This document shows positions 57,474 to 64,000 of a DNA stretch of 64,000 bases, one piece after another. How positions within the stretch are numbered: position 1 is the first letter of the stretch; each line of letters begins with the position of its first letter. Location of the stretch: assembly GCA_022782605.1 (NCBI GenBank), contig JALFMW010000316.1, positions 40,151 to 104,150 on the forward strand, given 5' to 3'. The notes beneath the pieces were generated by a model, which was not told where the DNA came from, did no database searches, and saw only the letters and a program-made list of their open reading frames with translations. Origin of the DNA: Clostridium sp. Lineage in GTDB: Bacteria > Bacillota > Clostridia > Peptostreptococcales > Peptostreptococcaceae. Made by a program: the position numbers and the translations under genes.

Positions 57474-57769
57474 CCCCCTCCGGGGGCCCCTCCTGTCGGA
57501 CACAAGGATTAGGGTCGGCTGTCGCTCACAAGGATTATATATTTGTCTTCTTTTGTGTGTGTCCGTGGTCCCCTTCGGGATTGCGGGCTGTCGCCCGCCC
57601 ACTGTCGCTCACAAGGATTATTCTTTTGTCCTTTTTGGGTCGCTGTCGCTCGTATGGTCTTATGAGCGCTGTCGGCTCAACAAGGACTATTTTTTTGGTA
57701 TTTGTTGAGTCTGGTCTACTATTGTGTAGCAGACTCGCGAGTGCTATTGTATGGCGTTATTACCCAGTT
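57474..57769 (+). repeat. array of GC-rich hairpins with repeated sequence
   Basis: This AT-rich genome has here a GC-rich 300-nt stretch between the 394- and 259-aa genes. Stems include CCCCC/GGGGG, GCGGGC/GCCCGC with a TGTC loop, CGCTC/GAGCG, CTCAACAA/TTGTTGAG and GTCTACTA/TAGCAGAC. TGTCGCTCACAAGGATTAT occurs twice, with diverged copies nearby (ACACAAGGATTAGG, CAACAAGGACTATT). The unit looks like a spacer-hairpin repeat. A 109-codon frame runs through it but has unlike codon use and is not accepted as a gene. Confidence 0.6.
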
Positions 57770-57824
57770 TAAATAAAAAAAATATAAATTGGTGTCTGGG
57801 GAGCCTACAAGAAAGGAGTTTATT

Positions 57825-58604
57825 ATGGCTAAATTAACAGGAGTAAGTTTATCTCAAGTTAAAGGAAATGGAAATGCAGGAGAATTAAAAGCTAAGATAG
57901 CAAGAAACACAGTAGCAATAGTAGGAGAAAAGGGTGTTGTGTTATGTACTAATAATAGCGACATCTGTAATATGTATCAACAAGACAGTGTAGTAGACGC
58001 ATGTTTGGAAGCGCTTGTAGACTTATTAGAAAGCGTTCCAGATAATACAGATGAATTAGTGGCAAAACCAGTTAGAGTAATCTTGCCTAAAGTGATAAGT
58101 GGTATAGCAACAGGTTCTTTTATAGACTACATTAGAACAGGTAAATCAGTTACTAGTGGAGAAGATATGCCTAAAGAAAGATTGGAAACTTATGCTCATA
58201 TCATGAAATTAATGTCTTCTAAATATGCTAATGTTGAGTTAGTAGCAGATAGACATATGGGTAAAGCAGATAGAGAAGTTGTCGACCCTGCATGGAAAAC
58301 TTTAAAAGCTGAAATAGCAAATGCTGTTAGAGGTAATGGCGTTATGGCATCTGCTAAGACTTCTAAACCTGAAATGTCTGATGAAGATAAAGCTAGACTT
58401 GCAGAATTAAAAGCTAAACTTGCAAAAGCTGAAGATGAATTATTGGACGCTGAAGATGAAGAAGTTGAGGCTAAATTAGAAAAGAAAATAGCAAAATTAC
58501 AATCTATGATATCTAGAACTATAGCAAATGCAGGTGGACAAGCTGAAGCAGAAGAAAAAGCTGAACAACCTAAAGTAGCAAGTGATATAGCAGATTTAAT
58601 CTAA
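57825..58604 (+). CDS. unknown DNA/RNA-process protein with Ala/Glu-rich end (259 aa)
   Basis: Start is ATG 57825-57827 after GAAAGGAGTTTATT. The N-terminal 175 residues appear folded (KIARNTVAIVGEKGVVLCT..., a hydrophobic helix LVDLLESV). The C-terminal part is a charged Ala/Glu/Lys coiled coil, a linker and then VASDIADLI, echoing the tails of the 708- and 394-aa proteins. Function not recognised; the shared tail hints at a common partner. Confidence 0.6.
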   Translation: MAKLTGVSLSQVKGNGNAGELKAKIARNTVAIVGEKGVVLCTNNSDICNMYQQDSVVDACLEALVDLLESVPDNTDELVAKPVRVILPKVISGIATGSFIDYIRTGKSVTSGEDMPKERLETYAHIMKLMSSKYANVELVADRHMGKADREVVDPAWKTLKAEIANAVRGNGVMASAKTSKPEMSDEDKARLAELKAKLAKAEDELLDAEDEEVEAKLEKKIAKLQSMISRTIANAGGQAEAEEKAEQPKVASDIADLI

Positions 58605-58661
58605 TTTGAGATGTATGGGTTCTAGGGCACTCCCTTTAAAAGTGCCATCTTCCATTTTTGG

Positions 58662-58708
58662 TCCTAGCGTACACCATTTACCCCCTTTCACGCTAGGATC
58701 TTTTTTTT
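58662..58708 (+). terminator. strong terminator after the 259-aa gene
   Basis: TCCTAGCGT / ACGCTAGGA stem followed by TCTTTTTTTT. A smaller hairpin GGCAC/GTGCC (58626-58646) precedes it; a similar GGGCG/CGCC structure follows the next gene. Confidence 0.9.
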
Positions 58709-58767
58709 GATATTAATCTGGTGAGCGCTATCGGGCGAGCGCCGTTAATAAATATATATAAATAGGT

Positions 58768-58785
58768 GTGGGTGGTCGTGCCCAC
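58768..58785 (+). promoter_or_regulatory. leader hairpin of the 303-aa gene
   Basis: GTGGG pairs with CCCAC across an 8-nt loop, in a TGGTCGTG context. The stem resembles those ahead of genes at 61.6-62.7 kb. Confidence 0.5.
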
Positions 58786-58803
58786 AGATATAAGGAGTTT
58801 ATT

Positions 58804-59715
58804 ATGGAAACATTTGATATGAGTAATTTCGTTACAGAAGAGGAATTAGAAAACGCTGAGAAAGCTAATGAAGAACAAGAAATACTTAACGCATATGACA
58901 GATTCATGTATTGTGAAAACTCTGCTGTGATTGCAGAAATAGTACTTAACGTATTTGAATTTGCACAAAGCGTACAACCTGATAATATATTCTATGAAGC
59001 ATCTGATAACTGTATTAAATGGTCATTACAATCTTTATCTAAAAACATGACTCAATTTGTATTAGTAGAAGGTATGTTATCTCATAGAATGAAAGCTGGG
59101 TTATTACAAGGCGTGTTTGAAAATGAACACGAAAAACCTTTTACAGTAATGCCTAGTAATGCTGATGTACTTAAAGGTACTGCATTCTTAGGAAAGATTA
59201 AAGATGAAAAATCTATTAATAATATAGTAGAAAATGTCATCAAGGTGGCAAACATCCCAGTGGAAGGACCTAACGCTCAAATGAGTATATGCAGAGAACC
59301 AATGAATCCAGCTACACCACAAATGCTAGGATTCTGTATTATATTATTTAATCTTGACGCTCAACAAATGAGTAACTTGAAAAAGGCTAGTAAGGTTAAG
59401 AAAGCTAGCGACAAAGTAAATAAGTTTGTATCTAATGCATCTACAAGTGGCTATGCAATTACAAAAGGAGCTCTTGATGGTATAGTAGCGCCATCTATGG
59501 AGCTTGCAACTAAAATGGGTGGCTTAGTGGTTGGTACATTGGGTACTAGTGCCGCTAAATCATCAATGACATTTGTAGGAGAAATTACTGGAGCATTGGT
59601 TGCTGCTGATCTTCCTCATTGTGAGCAACTTAACACAATAAAATCTAATTGTGCGAAACTTGCTTTACAATATGGAAGAGGCAATCGCAATGATTCTTTC
59701 TCATTTGAATTCTAA
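58804..59715 (+). CDS. unknown non-structural protein (303 aa)
   Basis: ATG 58804-58806 follows ATAAGGAGTTTATT, the same site as the 259-aa gene, so the two genes share a leader plan. The chain is helical with one Lys-rich stretch (NLKKASKVKKASDKVNKF, about 195-212) and several Gly/Ala helices after it. No catalytic motif is seen. Possibly a nucleic-acid-binding protein; that is a guess. Confidence 0.55.
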   Translation: METFDMSNFVTEEELENAEKANEEQEILNAYDRFMYCENSAVIAEIVLNVFEFAQSVQPDNIFYEASDNCIKWSLQSLSKNMTQFVLVEGMLSHRMKAGLLQGVFENEHEKPFTVMPSNADVLKGTAFLGKIKDEKSINNIVENVIKVANIPVEGPNAQMSICREPMNPATPQMLGFCIILFNLDAQQMSNLKKASKVKKASDKVNKFVSNASTSGYAITKGALDGIVAPSMELATKMGGLVVGTLGTSAAKSSMTFVGEITGALVAADLPHCEQLNTIKSNCAKLALQYGRGNRNDSFSFEF

Positions 59716-59804
59716 TAAGAGTATATGGTTCTGGGGCGTTCATCCATTAAAAAGCGCCTCTCCATTAAATAATAGTCCTTGAGACTTTAAATCTGGAGGT
59801 TTAT

Positions 59805-60020
59805 ATGAGTAAAAATAGTATTACTTTAAATATATATGATGGTTCAGAAGGTATGGAATACATTGTACACAGAAATGGCGACGTTAATATAACTACTATA
59901 CACAATGGTGGCATTGAATCTGAAGTAGACGTGGACGTAGAATGTTTTGGCTTCGAAACACCAGAAGGACTAATCGCAGACTTAATAGACCAAGGATATG
60001 AAATAGAATGGCCAGTATAA
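59805..60020 (+). CDS. small acidic protein (71 aa)
   Basis: ATG after CTGGAGGTTTATATG context. Beta-rich acidic chain ending DLIDQGYEIEWPV. Function unknown; could be a regulator or inhibitor. The ribosome site supports a real gene. Confidence 0.6.
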   Translation: MSKNSITLNIYDGSEGMEYIVHRNGDVNITTIHNGGIESEVDVDVECFGFETPEGLIADLIDQGYEIEWPV

Positions 60021-60033
60021 ACATAAAAAAAGA

Positions 60034-60089
60034 GAGACAAGGTTAAAGGGGTGCCGTTATGTTTTAATGTTGCCTCTTTAATAGTCTCT
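60034..60089 (+). terminator. long imperfect hairpin after the 71-aa gene
   Basis: AGAGAC pairs with GTCTCT and TTAAAG with CTTTAA, around a loop. No clear T tract. Confidence 0.4.
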
Positions 60090-60107
60090 ACGCATAAATA
60101 TCGAATT

Positions 60108-60306
60108 TTATAATTTTAGTAGTATCCTAATGAAGTGATGTAATCACGAATGGATGCGGTAAGCTACAAATTATTAGTACAGTAAATTCGTCGACGCTTA
60201 AGGCGCTTGACGTATTTACATATCGCACTGCAATGACTCCGCTGGATCGACGCCTGCTGACGTCTCACGCACGCTGCATCATTTTGTGCTTACACTAAAA
60301 TTATAA
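60108..60306 (+). ncRNA. second structured RNA (about 200 nt)
   Basis: TTATAATTTTAGT (60108-60120) and ACTAAAATTATAA (60294-60306) are a perfect 13-bp closing stem. Inside: ATCC/GGAT around GTGAT/ATCAC; GTAAGC (60159-60164) against GCTTAC; an 11-bp arm GTAAATTCGTC/GACGTATTTAC with one mismatch and a CGC/GCG tip; and GCAC/GTGC with AATGA/TCATT. The inside is GC-richer than its surroundings and has no reading frame of note. It looks like a multi-branched RNA. No match to a known class was recognised. Confidence 0.65.
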
Positions 60307-60333
60307 CCTGTGAAAATGACCCTTATATTGGAT

Positions 60334-60361
60334 TTTAAAAAAAGTTTTTTAAATATTTTTT
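60334..60361 (+). terminator. AT-only terminator
   Basis: TTTAAAAAA / TTTTTTAAA with a 2-nt loop, then TATTTTTT. It could end the structured RNA. Confidence 0.5.
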
Positions 60362-60374
60362 GGGAGGGATATTT

Positions 60375-60566
60375 ATGAGTAATAAATTGCAACAACTATA
60401 CACTAAAAGAGTGGATTTAAAAGATATGATATCACGAGCTTCAGCTAATGGAGAAACACAAGAACGTATTGAAATATTAGAAATGGAACTAATAAATGTA
60501 GACAAAAAGATAGACCAAGAAAATTTAAGATTATACGGAGGTGAAGCTGTATGCGTAAACCATTAA
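60375..60566 (+). CDS. small coiled-coil protein (63 aa)
   Basis: ATG 60375-60377 follows GGGAGGGATATTT. The product is a charged helix, starting MSNKLQQLYTKRVDLKDMIS. It overlaps the next gene by 16 bp. Function unknown. Confidence 0.6.
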   Translation: MSNKLQQLYTKRVDLKDMISRASANGETQERIEILEMELINVDKKIDQENLRLYGGEAVCVNH

Positions 60567-60712
60567 TAATAACTATAAACGGAACTATATTTAGCAAACA
60601 TACTAATACTGACATAAATGAAGATGAATTCAATGATGCATTCGCTGAATTCTTAGAACAACATGAGTGGAACTTTGGCGGTGGCACTATATGTGAGCCA
60701 GATGATGAATAA
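60551..60712 (+). CDS. short acidic protein (53 aa)
   Basis: It starts at ATG 60551 after GGAGGTGAAGCTGT, overlapping the previous gene. The product (MRKPLIITINGTIF... to EPDDE) is acidic with a central helix. Too short for the usual length cut-off, but the ribosome site and coupling support it. Function unknown. Confidence 0.6.
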   Translation: MRKPLIITINGTIFSKHTNTDINEDEFNDAFAEFLEQHEWNFGGGTICEPDDE

Positions 60713-61131
60713 ATAGGCGGGGAGGGAGCCGCGTAAGCGGCGACCGACACAGCCCGAGCGAAGCGAGGGCCTATAATGATACTAGTAGACTCAAAACAGC
60801 AAAAATGAGCCTATTTTTTGTTAAATAAGCCTACTTATGGTGATATAAAGTAATTTATTGAGCATATTTTATAATTATAACCGCCTTTGCTTTGAAAAAA
60901 CGCAAAAATAATTAAAAAATTGCGAAATGGACCTAGTCATATCTACGTTGATGGCATGAAATAACTGTCCGTTTTGTAAAACTGTATATTTATATATGCT
61001 TAACAGCCTAAAAACAGCACTTTCCTGAGTGTTTAGAATGAATACGATATATGTGTCAAATACACATCACAAATATGAATACGCAGGGTGATATCGCTTA
61101 TATTAAATATTAATTATAAAAGGAGGAAAAT
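60713..61131 (+). other. gene-free stretch with hairpins
   Basis: No gene seen. GC-rich hairpins at 60728-60741 (GCCGC-GTAA-GCGGC) and 60752-60770 (GCCC/GGGC), an A/T hairpin CGCAA/TTGCG at 60901-60924, and near 61040-61090 a TGTGT/ACACA palindrome flanked by two ATGAATACG copies. This last group could be an operator. The strong site AAAAGGAGGAAAAT precedes the next gene. Confidence 0.5.
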
Positions 61132-61554
61132 ATGAAGAATACTAATTATCCTGATTATGTTAACAACAAAAAAGGAATGAGAAAAATAACAAATAACAAA
61201 TATATTACATGTCCTGAATGTGGAGAACAGGCAACCATTAGAAAGAATGGAAAGATATTTAGAGGCATAACTGGAACAGGAATAGGATTATCTATATTAA
61301 ATAGTGGTATAACATTTGGATCAATTATAACATTAGGATTAGCTGGTATTGGTACAATATTATCTATTATGTTTGTACCTATGATAATAACATTTGCTAT
61401 TGCGTTTTTACCCATATATGTCATTATATATTGTATTAGTGGATACACACTAGAATGTGAACATTGTAAAGCTAAGTATAAAGTATCTAATAAAGAGTAT
61501 AATGAGTTAAGAAAAAAAGAAATAGAAGATTATAATAATAAACATGAAAAATAA
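61132..61554 (+). CDS. membrane zinc-ribbon protein (140 aa)
   Basis: CPEC (C27, C30) near the N-terminus and CEHC near the C-terminus could form one zinc site; between them is a hydrophobic span (about 48-108) with probably two membrane helices. ATG after AAGGAGGAAAAT. It begins a set of small Cys-rich genes. Function unknown. Confidence 0.65.
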   Translation: MKNTNYPDYVNNKKGMRKITNNKYITCPECGEQATIRKNGKIFRGITGTGIGLSILNSGITFGSIITLGLAGIGTILSIMFVPMIITFAIAFLPIYVIIYCISGYTLECEHCKAKYKVSNKEYNELRKKEIEDYNNKHEK

Positions 61555-61568
61555 ATAAATAGTATAAG

Positions 61569-61645
61569 AGTTTATTCGTGCGCTATTCGCGCGCACACTG
61601 CGACTCCTGCGGAGGGCTTAACCCTGGGACTCTCAGGGCTTAAAT
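61569..61645 (+). repeat. intergenic hairpin element, copy 1
   Basis: GTGCGC/GCGCAC hairpin, CACTGCGA, CTCC-TGC-GGAG, and a CCCTG/CAGGG stem, before a gene leader starting TTAAATAAATAA. Confidence 0.55.
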
Positions 61646-61693
61646 AAATAATAACATTACAGTCCTATGGACTTTAAACAAGGAGGAATATAT

Positions 61694-62116
61694 ATGAAAA
61701 AAATTATTAAAAATCTAGCAATAGGAGTTTTAGCAGTAATCATAGGAGGTGTTGTCTTACTATACGGTTGTACTGCATTATTCGTTAACTCTGTAGACCA
61801 ATCAATACAAGAGACTGAAGAATCAAATAAACTATTAAAAGACCAGGCTCAAGAAATAGTAAATAATATTAACTGGAGAAAAGAAGGAGACTATTTAGTT
61901 GGCGAATTTGTTAATACAACTGATAAAGAAATAGACTATCTAGAAATAGAATATAAGTTTATAGACTCTAATGGTAATGTTATAGACAGCAGTTTTGTTA
62001 ATGAAAGTGATATAGCTCCTAATGAGACTAGAGAGATACGTATTGATACTATATTGGCTAATGGTTATGTATCTTATGAGTTAAAGGTTAGTGAAGCTAA
62101 TAATTATAATGAATAA
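61694..62116 (+). CDS. membrane-anchored or lipoprotein with FxLYD-like domain (140 aa)
   Basis: The start is ATG 61694 after AAGGAGGAATATAT. The N-terminal hydrophobic segment ends VLLYGC (C26), close to a lipobox. The C-terminal half (GEFVNTTDKEIDYLEIEYKFID...) follows the FxLYD-type beta sandwich pattern common in Bacillota exported proteins. Probably at the outer face of the membrane. A role in phage-host surface interactions is possible. Confidence 0.6.
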   Translation: MKKIIKNLAIGVLAVIIGGVVLLYGCTALFVNSVDQSIQETEESNKLLKDQAQEIVNNINWRKEGDYLVGEFVNTTDKEIDYLEIEYKFIDSNGNVIDSSFVNESDIAPNETREIRIDTILANGYVSYELKVSEANNYNE

Positions 62117-62122
62117 TAAAGG

Positions 62123-62183
62123 GTTTATTCGTGGGGCCTATTAACATAGCCCCACACCCCATCGTTCTCTGCCGAGAGCTTTG
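62123..62183 (+). repeat. intergenic hairpin element, copy 2
   Basis: GTGGGGC / GCCCCAC hairpin, then CTCT-GCC-GAGAG, before AAAGGAGG. Confidence 0.55.
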
Positions 62184-62199
62184 AAAGGAGGAATAATTA

Positions 62200-62688
62200 A
62201 TGAGCATGGCATTTAGACAATGTCCAGAATGCCGATGGAATAAAGTTGGACATTATTGTGGTAAACAGATGACACTTAATGGATTTGAATGCTTAAACTA
62301 TGATAAAAAAGAGAAAGAGATAATAAATAACAATATGAAAAGGAGTGATAATATGAAAAAGATAATTACTAAGACTAGTGAAGAAGCAAGAAAAGAGCGA
62401 GAGCGAGAACAGGAACGAGAGAAACTTACATGTCCTGAATGTAATAACTATGATACTAAGAACTTAATAGAAGATAATAAATATCGTTGTACTAAATGTG
62501 GTTGTGAATGGTTAGTAGAAGCAGGTTTAACTGGCCCTGTTGAACCATTGAATATACAATGGGTTAGTGTTAATATGGAGTCACAAGGTACATGTCCTAA
62601 TTGTGGTAATTTAGTAGTAGATGGATATTCTAGAATAGATAGAACATGTCCTTTATGTGGTATAGAACTAATATGGAGAGGACATTAA
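62200..62688 (+). CDS. multi-zinc-ribbon protein (162 aa)
   Basis: Four pairs of cysteines: CPEC, CPEC/CTKC and CPNC/CPLC make at least two classic zinc ribbons. A central Arg/Glu helix links them. An in-frame ATG at 62353-62355 has its own ribosome site (AAAAGGAGTGATAAT), so the 111-aa C-terminal part may also be made alone. The first 51 residues look like a separate small Cys module. Function unknown. Confidence 0.65.
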   Translation: MSMAFRQCPECRWNKVGHYCGKQMTLNGFECLNYDKKEKEIINNNMKRSDNMKKIITKTSEEARKEREREQEREKLTCPECNNYDTKNLIEDNKYRCTKCGCEWLVEAGLTGPVEPLNIQWVSVNMESQGTCPNCGNLVVDGYSRIDRTCPLCGIELIWRGH

Positions 62689-62696
62689 GAGGAAGG

Positions 62697-62755
62697 TTTT
62701 ATTTGTGGGGCTGGTTGCGCCCCACACTGCAACTCCTGCGGAGAGCTTTAAATAA
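62697..62755 (+). repeat. intergenic hairpin element, copy 3
   Basis: GTGGGGC / GCGCCCCAC hairpin, CACTGCAA, CTCC-TGC-GGAG, then TTTAAATAAATA. Confidence 0.55.
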
Positions 62756-62778
62756 ATATATGAAAGGTGTGATATAGC

Positions 62779-63441
62779 GTGAAGATAAGAAACACATTAA
62801 TTATTGGTGTATTAATAGTAGGTTTATTTATTGGTGGCTGTAGCAACAGCGGACTAAGTGATAATAATACTAATAATAATACTATTAAACAAGAACAAAA
62901 AACTGATGATAAGAAGCCAGTTAAGGATACAAAAAAGAAAGCTGATAAAGATGCAGAAGAAAAGACTATTGAGGATAATAATAAAGAAAAGGAAAACAAA
63001 CCTGATCCACAAAGTAATAAACAAGATAATAAATCAGAAACTATTAAACCTGTAGAAGAAAGAAGAAACTTTGTAATAAGTACATGTGCATCATGTGAAG
63101 CTTTAATCCATGAAAATGATAAGTTTAAAGAATGTAAAGATTACTATTTGTGTATAGACTGTTATAATAAAGGATATTGTAAATGTTTAAACTGCGGTAA
63201 AACTATCAATAGTTATGATGAAGATGTATCTAATGGTAGTAGTGGATCATTATGTAAAGAATGCACTGAAGAATATATTTATAATAGTGATAATGTTAAT
63301 ACTAAAAATTATTGTAGTAAATGTGGTAAAGAATTAGATATAGATAGTTCAAGTTCTTGTACTTATGATGATAATGGTAATTTATTATGTTTAGATTGTT
63401 ATTTTGCAGAAAATGATCAAATAGGAGATATGCAAGAATAA
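62779..63441 (+). CDS. exported lipoprotein with zinc-ribbon-like domain (220 aa)
   Basis: GTG start after AAAGGTGTGATATAGC. A hydrophobic signal ends with the lipobox FIGGC (C21). A Lys/Asp/Asn-rich linker of about 70 residues follows. The C-terminal 120 residues carry CASCE, CIDC, CLNC, CKEC, CSKC and CLDC, i.e. LIM- or ribbon-like zinc sites. A zinc-rich domain displayed outside the cell on a lipid anchor is unusual. Possible roles: receptor masking or interaction with the surface; not shown by sequence. Confidence 0.65.
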   Translation: MKIRNTLIIGVLIVGLFIGGCSNSGLSDNNTNNNTIKQEQKTDDKKPVKDTKKKADKDAEEKTIEDNNKEKENKPDPQSNKQDNKSETIKPVEERRNFVISTCASCEALIHENDKFKECKDYYLCIDCYNKGYCKCLNCGKTINSYDEDVSNGSSGSLCKECTEEYIYNSDNVNTKNYCSKCGKELDIDSSSSCTYDDNGNLLCLDCYFAENDQIGDMQE

Positions 63442-63451
63442 AACTATTATT

Positions 63452-63479
63452 ACGAGCTGTATTTAATTATACGGCTCGT
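63452..63479 (+). terminator. terminator after the lipoprotein gene
   Basis: ACGAGCTGTAT / ATACGGCTCGT stem with a TTAATT loop, followed by TTTAAT. Confidence 0.7.
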
Positions 63480-63517
63480 TTAATAGGATAAACTAAATAA
63501 TAAAGGAGGATTTTATT

Positions 63518-63733
63518 ATGAGTAAATGTACATGTAAACTTAATGGAGGATTGTATATGTCTATATATACAACTTATATCGGAAGATATGTGACTAAAAT
63601 ATGGACTAATATAGACAGAGTTGTTTATCAATGCGACGGCTGTGAGTTAGACGAAGAAGGTAAAGCAATGGCCCTTAAACTTAAATATGACGGCTATCAA
63701 TTAGCCGATGAAGAATCAGAGGTGTATTTATAA
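63518..63733 (+). CDS. small protein (71 aa) with possible second start
   Basis: ATG after AAAGGAGGATTTTATT. A second in-frame ATG at 63557 has its own site (AATGGAGGATTGTAT), so a 58-aa form is possible. It has Cys pairs CTC and CDGC. Function unknown. Confidence 0.55.
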   Translation: MSKCTCKLNGGLYMSIYTTYIGRYVTKIWTNIDRVVYQCDGCELDEEGKAMALKLKYDGYQLADEESEVYL

Positions 63734-63997
63734 ATGACAGTAAGACGTGAAGTACGAAGACCATTTACAAGCTTTTTGAAACCAGGACATTTCTATGCTC
63801 TCGGTACTGACAGATTTTATGTATCTAATGATATGGATGTATTAGTTATGTATGATAGTTATTATGATAAAGATAGTATTTTTAAAAGAATAACATTTAA
63901 TGAAGAGACATACATATTAATACGAGATTTTCTAGAAAAGATAAGAAACGATGATTATGACGATATTGAAGATTTAGGCGTAGTATTTAATAAATAA
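63734..63997 (+). CDS. small protein (87 aa)
   Basis: ATG immediately after the previous stop, coupled; GAGGTGTATTTATAA precedes it. Mixed strand/helix, acidic C-terminus. Complete within the window. Function unknown. Confidence 0.55.
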   Translation: MTVRREVRRPFTSFLKPGHFYALGTDRFYVSNDMDVLVMYDSYYDKDSIFKRITFNEETYILIRDFLEKIRNDDYDDIEDLGVVFNK

Positions 63998-64000
63998 AGG

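Noticed and set aside
57443..57772. 109-codon plus-strand frame with a GGGGTGAT site
   Set aside because: Codon and residue use are unlike all neighbours, and it runs exactly across the hairpin repeats. I treat it as a by-product of the repeat, though a leader peptide cannot be excluded.
1..64000. tRNA genes
   Set aside because: No cloverleaf with conserved TTCRA and acceptor stem was seen by eye in the non-coding stretches; a program search would be needed to be sure.

Overview
This window is part of a large, AT-rich, contractile-tailed bacteriophage genome (a myovirus). The A/T-biased codon use, strong GGAGG-type ribosome sites and a GroES of bacterial type point to a Bacillota host, most likely a Clostridia-class bacterium. 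No host genes, tRNAs, integrase or lysis genes were seen, so host and lifestyle are inferred. There are two divergent blocks.

Minus strand, 49.8 kb down to 1: the virion assembly block. It reads in order: small protein, probable small terminase, three internal virion proteins, an ATPase-only terminase-like protein, the large terminase (interrupted by a group I intron with a LAGLIDADG endonuclease), a Pro/Asp repeat protein, a phage GroES, portal, prohead protease with in-frame scaffold, a head protein, major capsid protein, connector and neck proteins, a sheath-like protein, tail sheath, three tube-related proteins, tail-assembly chaperones with a probable +1 frameshift, a 2092-aa protein in the tape-measure position, a 3062-aa protein, and the start of a tail/baseplate protein that carries a DNA-entry-type nuclease. 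The 3062-aa protein combines an N-terminal DEDDh exonuclease with a DxDGD RNA polymerase active-site motif, so it is probably a virion-packaged RNA polymerase injected with the DNA.

Between the blocks (about 49.95-50.35 kb) lies a roughly 390-nt region closed by a 10-bp stem. It contains two tandem homologous folded modules whose stems covary. This looks like an undescribed structured RNA.

Plus strand, 50.4 to 64 kb: a non-structural block. It encodes a small HExxH metallopeptidase, a nucleotidyltransferase-fold protein, a second DPBB-type RNA polymerase (708 aa, with both the QxR...KG and DFDGD motifs) followed by a probable partner subunit (581 aa), and a zinc-ribbon protein. After these come two further proteins of unknown function, and then many small, Cys-rich, membrane or lipoprotein genes. 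Most genes here have their own terminator and an A/T-rich leader. Three proteins (708, 394 and 259 aa) share a C-terminal DI-x-x-L-hydrophobic tail. A second structured RNA of about 200 nt, closed by a 13-bp perfect stem, lies at 60.1-60.3 kb. GC-rich hairpin families sit between genes from 57.4 kb onward.

The overall logic is two lineages of single-chain-like DPBB RNA polymerase in one phage: a giant one delivered by the virion for the first transcripts, and a second one made in the cell. This parallels the virion/non-virion polymerase scheme of some jumbo phages but uses the QDE-1/YonO/crAss-like type. Function names below rest on motifs and gene order read by eye; no database search was possible.
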